A stretch of 7,612 nucleotides of DNA from Hyphomicrobiales bacterium (GTDB lineage Bacteria > Pseudomonadota > Alphaproteobacteria > Rhizobiales > Aestuariivirgaceae), in assembly GCA_026996935.1 (NCBI GenBank), contig JALWJW010000046.1:1-7612 (forward strand), given 5' to 3'. Positions within the stretch are counted from its first letter, which is position 1; every line of letters starts with the position of its first letter. This document shows positions 6,700 through 7,612 of this stretch, in pieces. A program made the translations under genes and the position numbers. The notes beneath the pieces were generated by a model. It was not told where the DNA came from. It saw nothing but the letters and a program-made list of their open reading frames with translations, and did no database searches.

Positions 6700-7536
6700 T
6701 CAATCCCCGGTTCCGCTGCCATTGTTACCGCCAACATTTCCACCTTTTAGGCCAGGGCCAGAGCCAGCGCCGGAATCGCAAGTCGCGGCTTTTAAATGGT
6801 AGCTTTTTGAGAGGTTGTTTTCGCGGCGAATGTAAGGAAAGGTAAGTTTGAACGCACCTGGTGGCAATTGCGATGCGCTTGACTTGTACATTACTCCACC
6901 TTGTTCGACTGCCATTTCACACTTGTTTACCAATCGCGCGCAACTTGCTCCGATACAGACTTCAACCGCACCTTTATAAAGCACAACCGATGTTCGCCCG
7001 CGATAGGCAAAGTCAAAGCCGGTACCGCGAATACCAATGGTGGCGGTTTTTGTTGAAATTTTATAGGCTGATTTTTTGCTGTTTCCTGATAAAAACCTGA
7101 ATGTGCCCCGCGCAGCTTTAATGGCAAACAGGCTGGCAGTGGCCTGAGTATCATTGGTATTTAAAACAAAATCATCAATGGTAACTTTTGATCTGGGGCC
7201 AACAACAAGCTTTGTCTGATCAGCAAATAATAATTGTACATTTGCCGAAAACCCCGTCTTGACAATATCACCTGAAAAAATGGCGCTTTGCTTGCGCAAT
7301 GCCCTTTTCCCTAAAGGTCCGATTGCTGTTGCGGTTCCTTTAATAGCAAAAACAATTCCCGCCGAGACAACATCTGAATTTTGTACGATTTCAGTGGAGG
7401 GCAGATGTGGTTTTGCGCGCGGTAGAGGTATTTTGCTATTTTTTTTAGCACCATCTGCTTTGATACTACCAGAAACAAAGCTAAATGTTGCACCAAGAAC
7501 AGCAACCGACATCAGAAATTTCAGAGATAATTTCAT
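6700..7536 (-). CDS. Secreted FecR-domain protein
   Basis: A periplasmic or secreted protein with a FecR domain, 278 residues from the ATG at 7536. Residues 1-27 form a Sec-type signal peptide: Lys at 2 and 6, a hydrophobic core FLMSVAVLGATFSFV, and a likely cut near SGSIKA/DGA. A proline/lysine-rich spacer (about 30-50) leads to the FecR domain at about 85-192, with SGDIVKTGFSANVQLLFADQ, ARGTFRF and TATIGIRGTGFDF. Four cysteines follow or close the domain (194, 199, 206, 253) and could form disulfides. The last 23 residues are glycine-rich. A GTG at 7545 would add three residues, but AGTGGA lies at a workable distance before the ATG, which is preferred. There is no cytoplasmic anti-sigma segment and no neighbouring sigma factor or TonB receptor, so it is not a classical FecR iron regulator. 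It heads a - strand pair with the CHASE2 cyclase and may be its periplasmic partner. That role is inferred from gene order. Confidence 0.88.
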   Translation of the reverse strand: MKLSLKFLMSVAVLGATFSFVSGSIKADGAKKNSKIPLPRAKPHLPSTEIVQNSDVVSAGIVFAIKGTATAIGPLGKRALRKQSAIFSGDIVKTGFSANVQLLFADQTKLVVGPRSKVTIDDFVLNTNDTQATASLFAIKAARGTFRFLSGNSKKSAYKISTKTATIGIRGTGFDFAYRGRTSVVLYKGAVEVCIGASCARLVNKCEMAVEQGGVMYKSSASQLPPGAFKLTFPYIRRENNLSKSYHLKAATCDSGAGSGPGLKGGNVGGNNGSGTGD

Positions 7537-7545
7537 TTCATCCAC

Positions 7546-7612
7546 TTTACGGCTATTATGGGAGAACCATATACTCAGGAACCATATAAATCCACAGAAA
7601 ACTTGCCGTAAT
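7546..7612 (-). promoter_or_regulatory. Repeat-containing control region upstream of the FecR gene
   Basis: The 67 bases before the FecR gene hold two perfect 10-bp direct repeats of GAACCATATA (7564-7573 and 7579-7588), 15 bp from start to start. They are bracketed by a 7-bp inverted repeat, ttacggc (7547-7553) and gccgtaa (7605-7611). On the - strand a -10-like CATAAT (7560 to 7555) lies next to the inner repeat, and no good -35 hexamer is present at the right distance, so the repeats occupy the -35 area. This arrangement fits a binding site for an activator or repressor, but the regulator is unknown and the window ends here. Confidence 0.4.

Noticed and set aside
7578..7602. GGAAC in the upstream repeat as the -35 of an EcfG-type general stress promoter
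   Set aside because: That promoter type needs CGTT about 16-17 bases downstream. The bases there read aaac or similar, and the orientation would point out of the window.

Overview
The window looks like chromosomal DNA from an alphaproteobacterium of moderate, slightly AT-leaning composition. The main clues are the DNA polymerase I, which resembles rhizobial-type polymerases, the membrane acyltransferase just upstream of polA, and the pairing of a FecR-domain gene with a CHASE2 adenylate cyclase. The assignment rests on recalled protein resemblance, so the order (for example Hyphomicrobiales) is only a guess. There is no insertion sequence, phage gene, CRISPR array, tRNA or rRNA in the window.

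Layout. Positions 1-355 are a gene-poor, AT-rich leader with a short hairpin and a possible 25-codon upstream ORF. A + strand pair follows: an integral-membrane acyltransferase-3 family protein (365-1444), then polA (1504-4368) after 59 bases, with no clear promoter between them. polA meets a - strand pair head-on across only 32 bases. Read in the direction of transcription, that pair is a secreted FecR-domain protein (7536 to 6700) followed by a CHASE2-class III adenylate cyclase (6557 to 4401), with 142 bases between the chosen starts and stops. That gap holds an imperfect hairpin and a good candidate promoter. Upstream of the FecR gene, at the window edge, are two 10-bp direct repeats flanked by a 7-bp inverted repeat.

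How the genes may work together. PolA is housekeeping repair and Okazaki-fragment processing. The acyltransferase probably modifies a cell-surface or periplasmic glycan and seems to share only a transcript with polA. The FecR protein and cyclase look like a signalling module: an exported FecR-fold protein in the periplasm could act on the large periplasmic CHASE2 sensor, which would control cAMP production in the cytoplasm. No FecI-type sigma factor or TonB receptor is in the window, so this does not look like a classical iron-citrate regulator.

The points most worth a second look are the His-to-Asn change at the expected catalytic position of the acyltransferase, the FecR/CHASE2-cyclase pair with its repeat-containing control region, and the unusual translation-start regions of polA and the cyclase.
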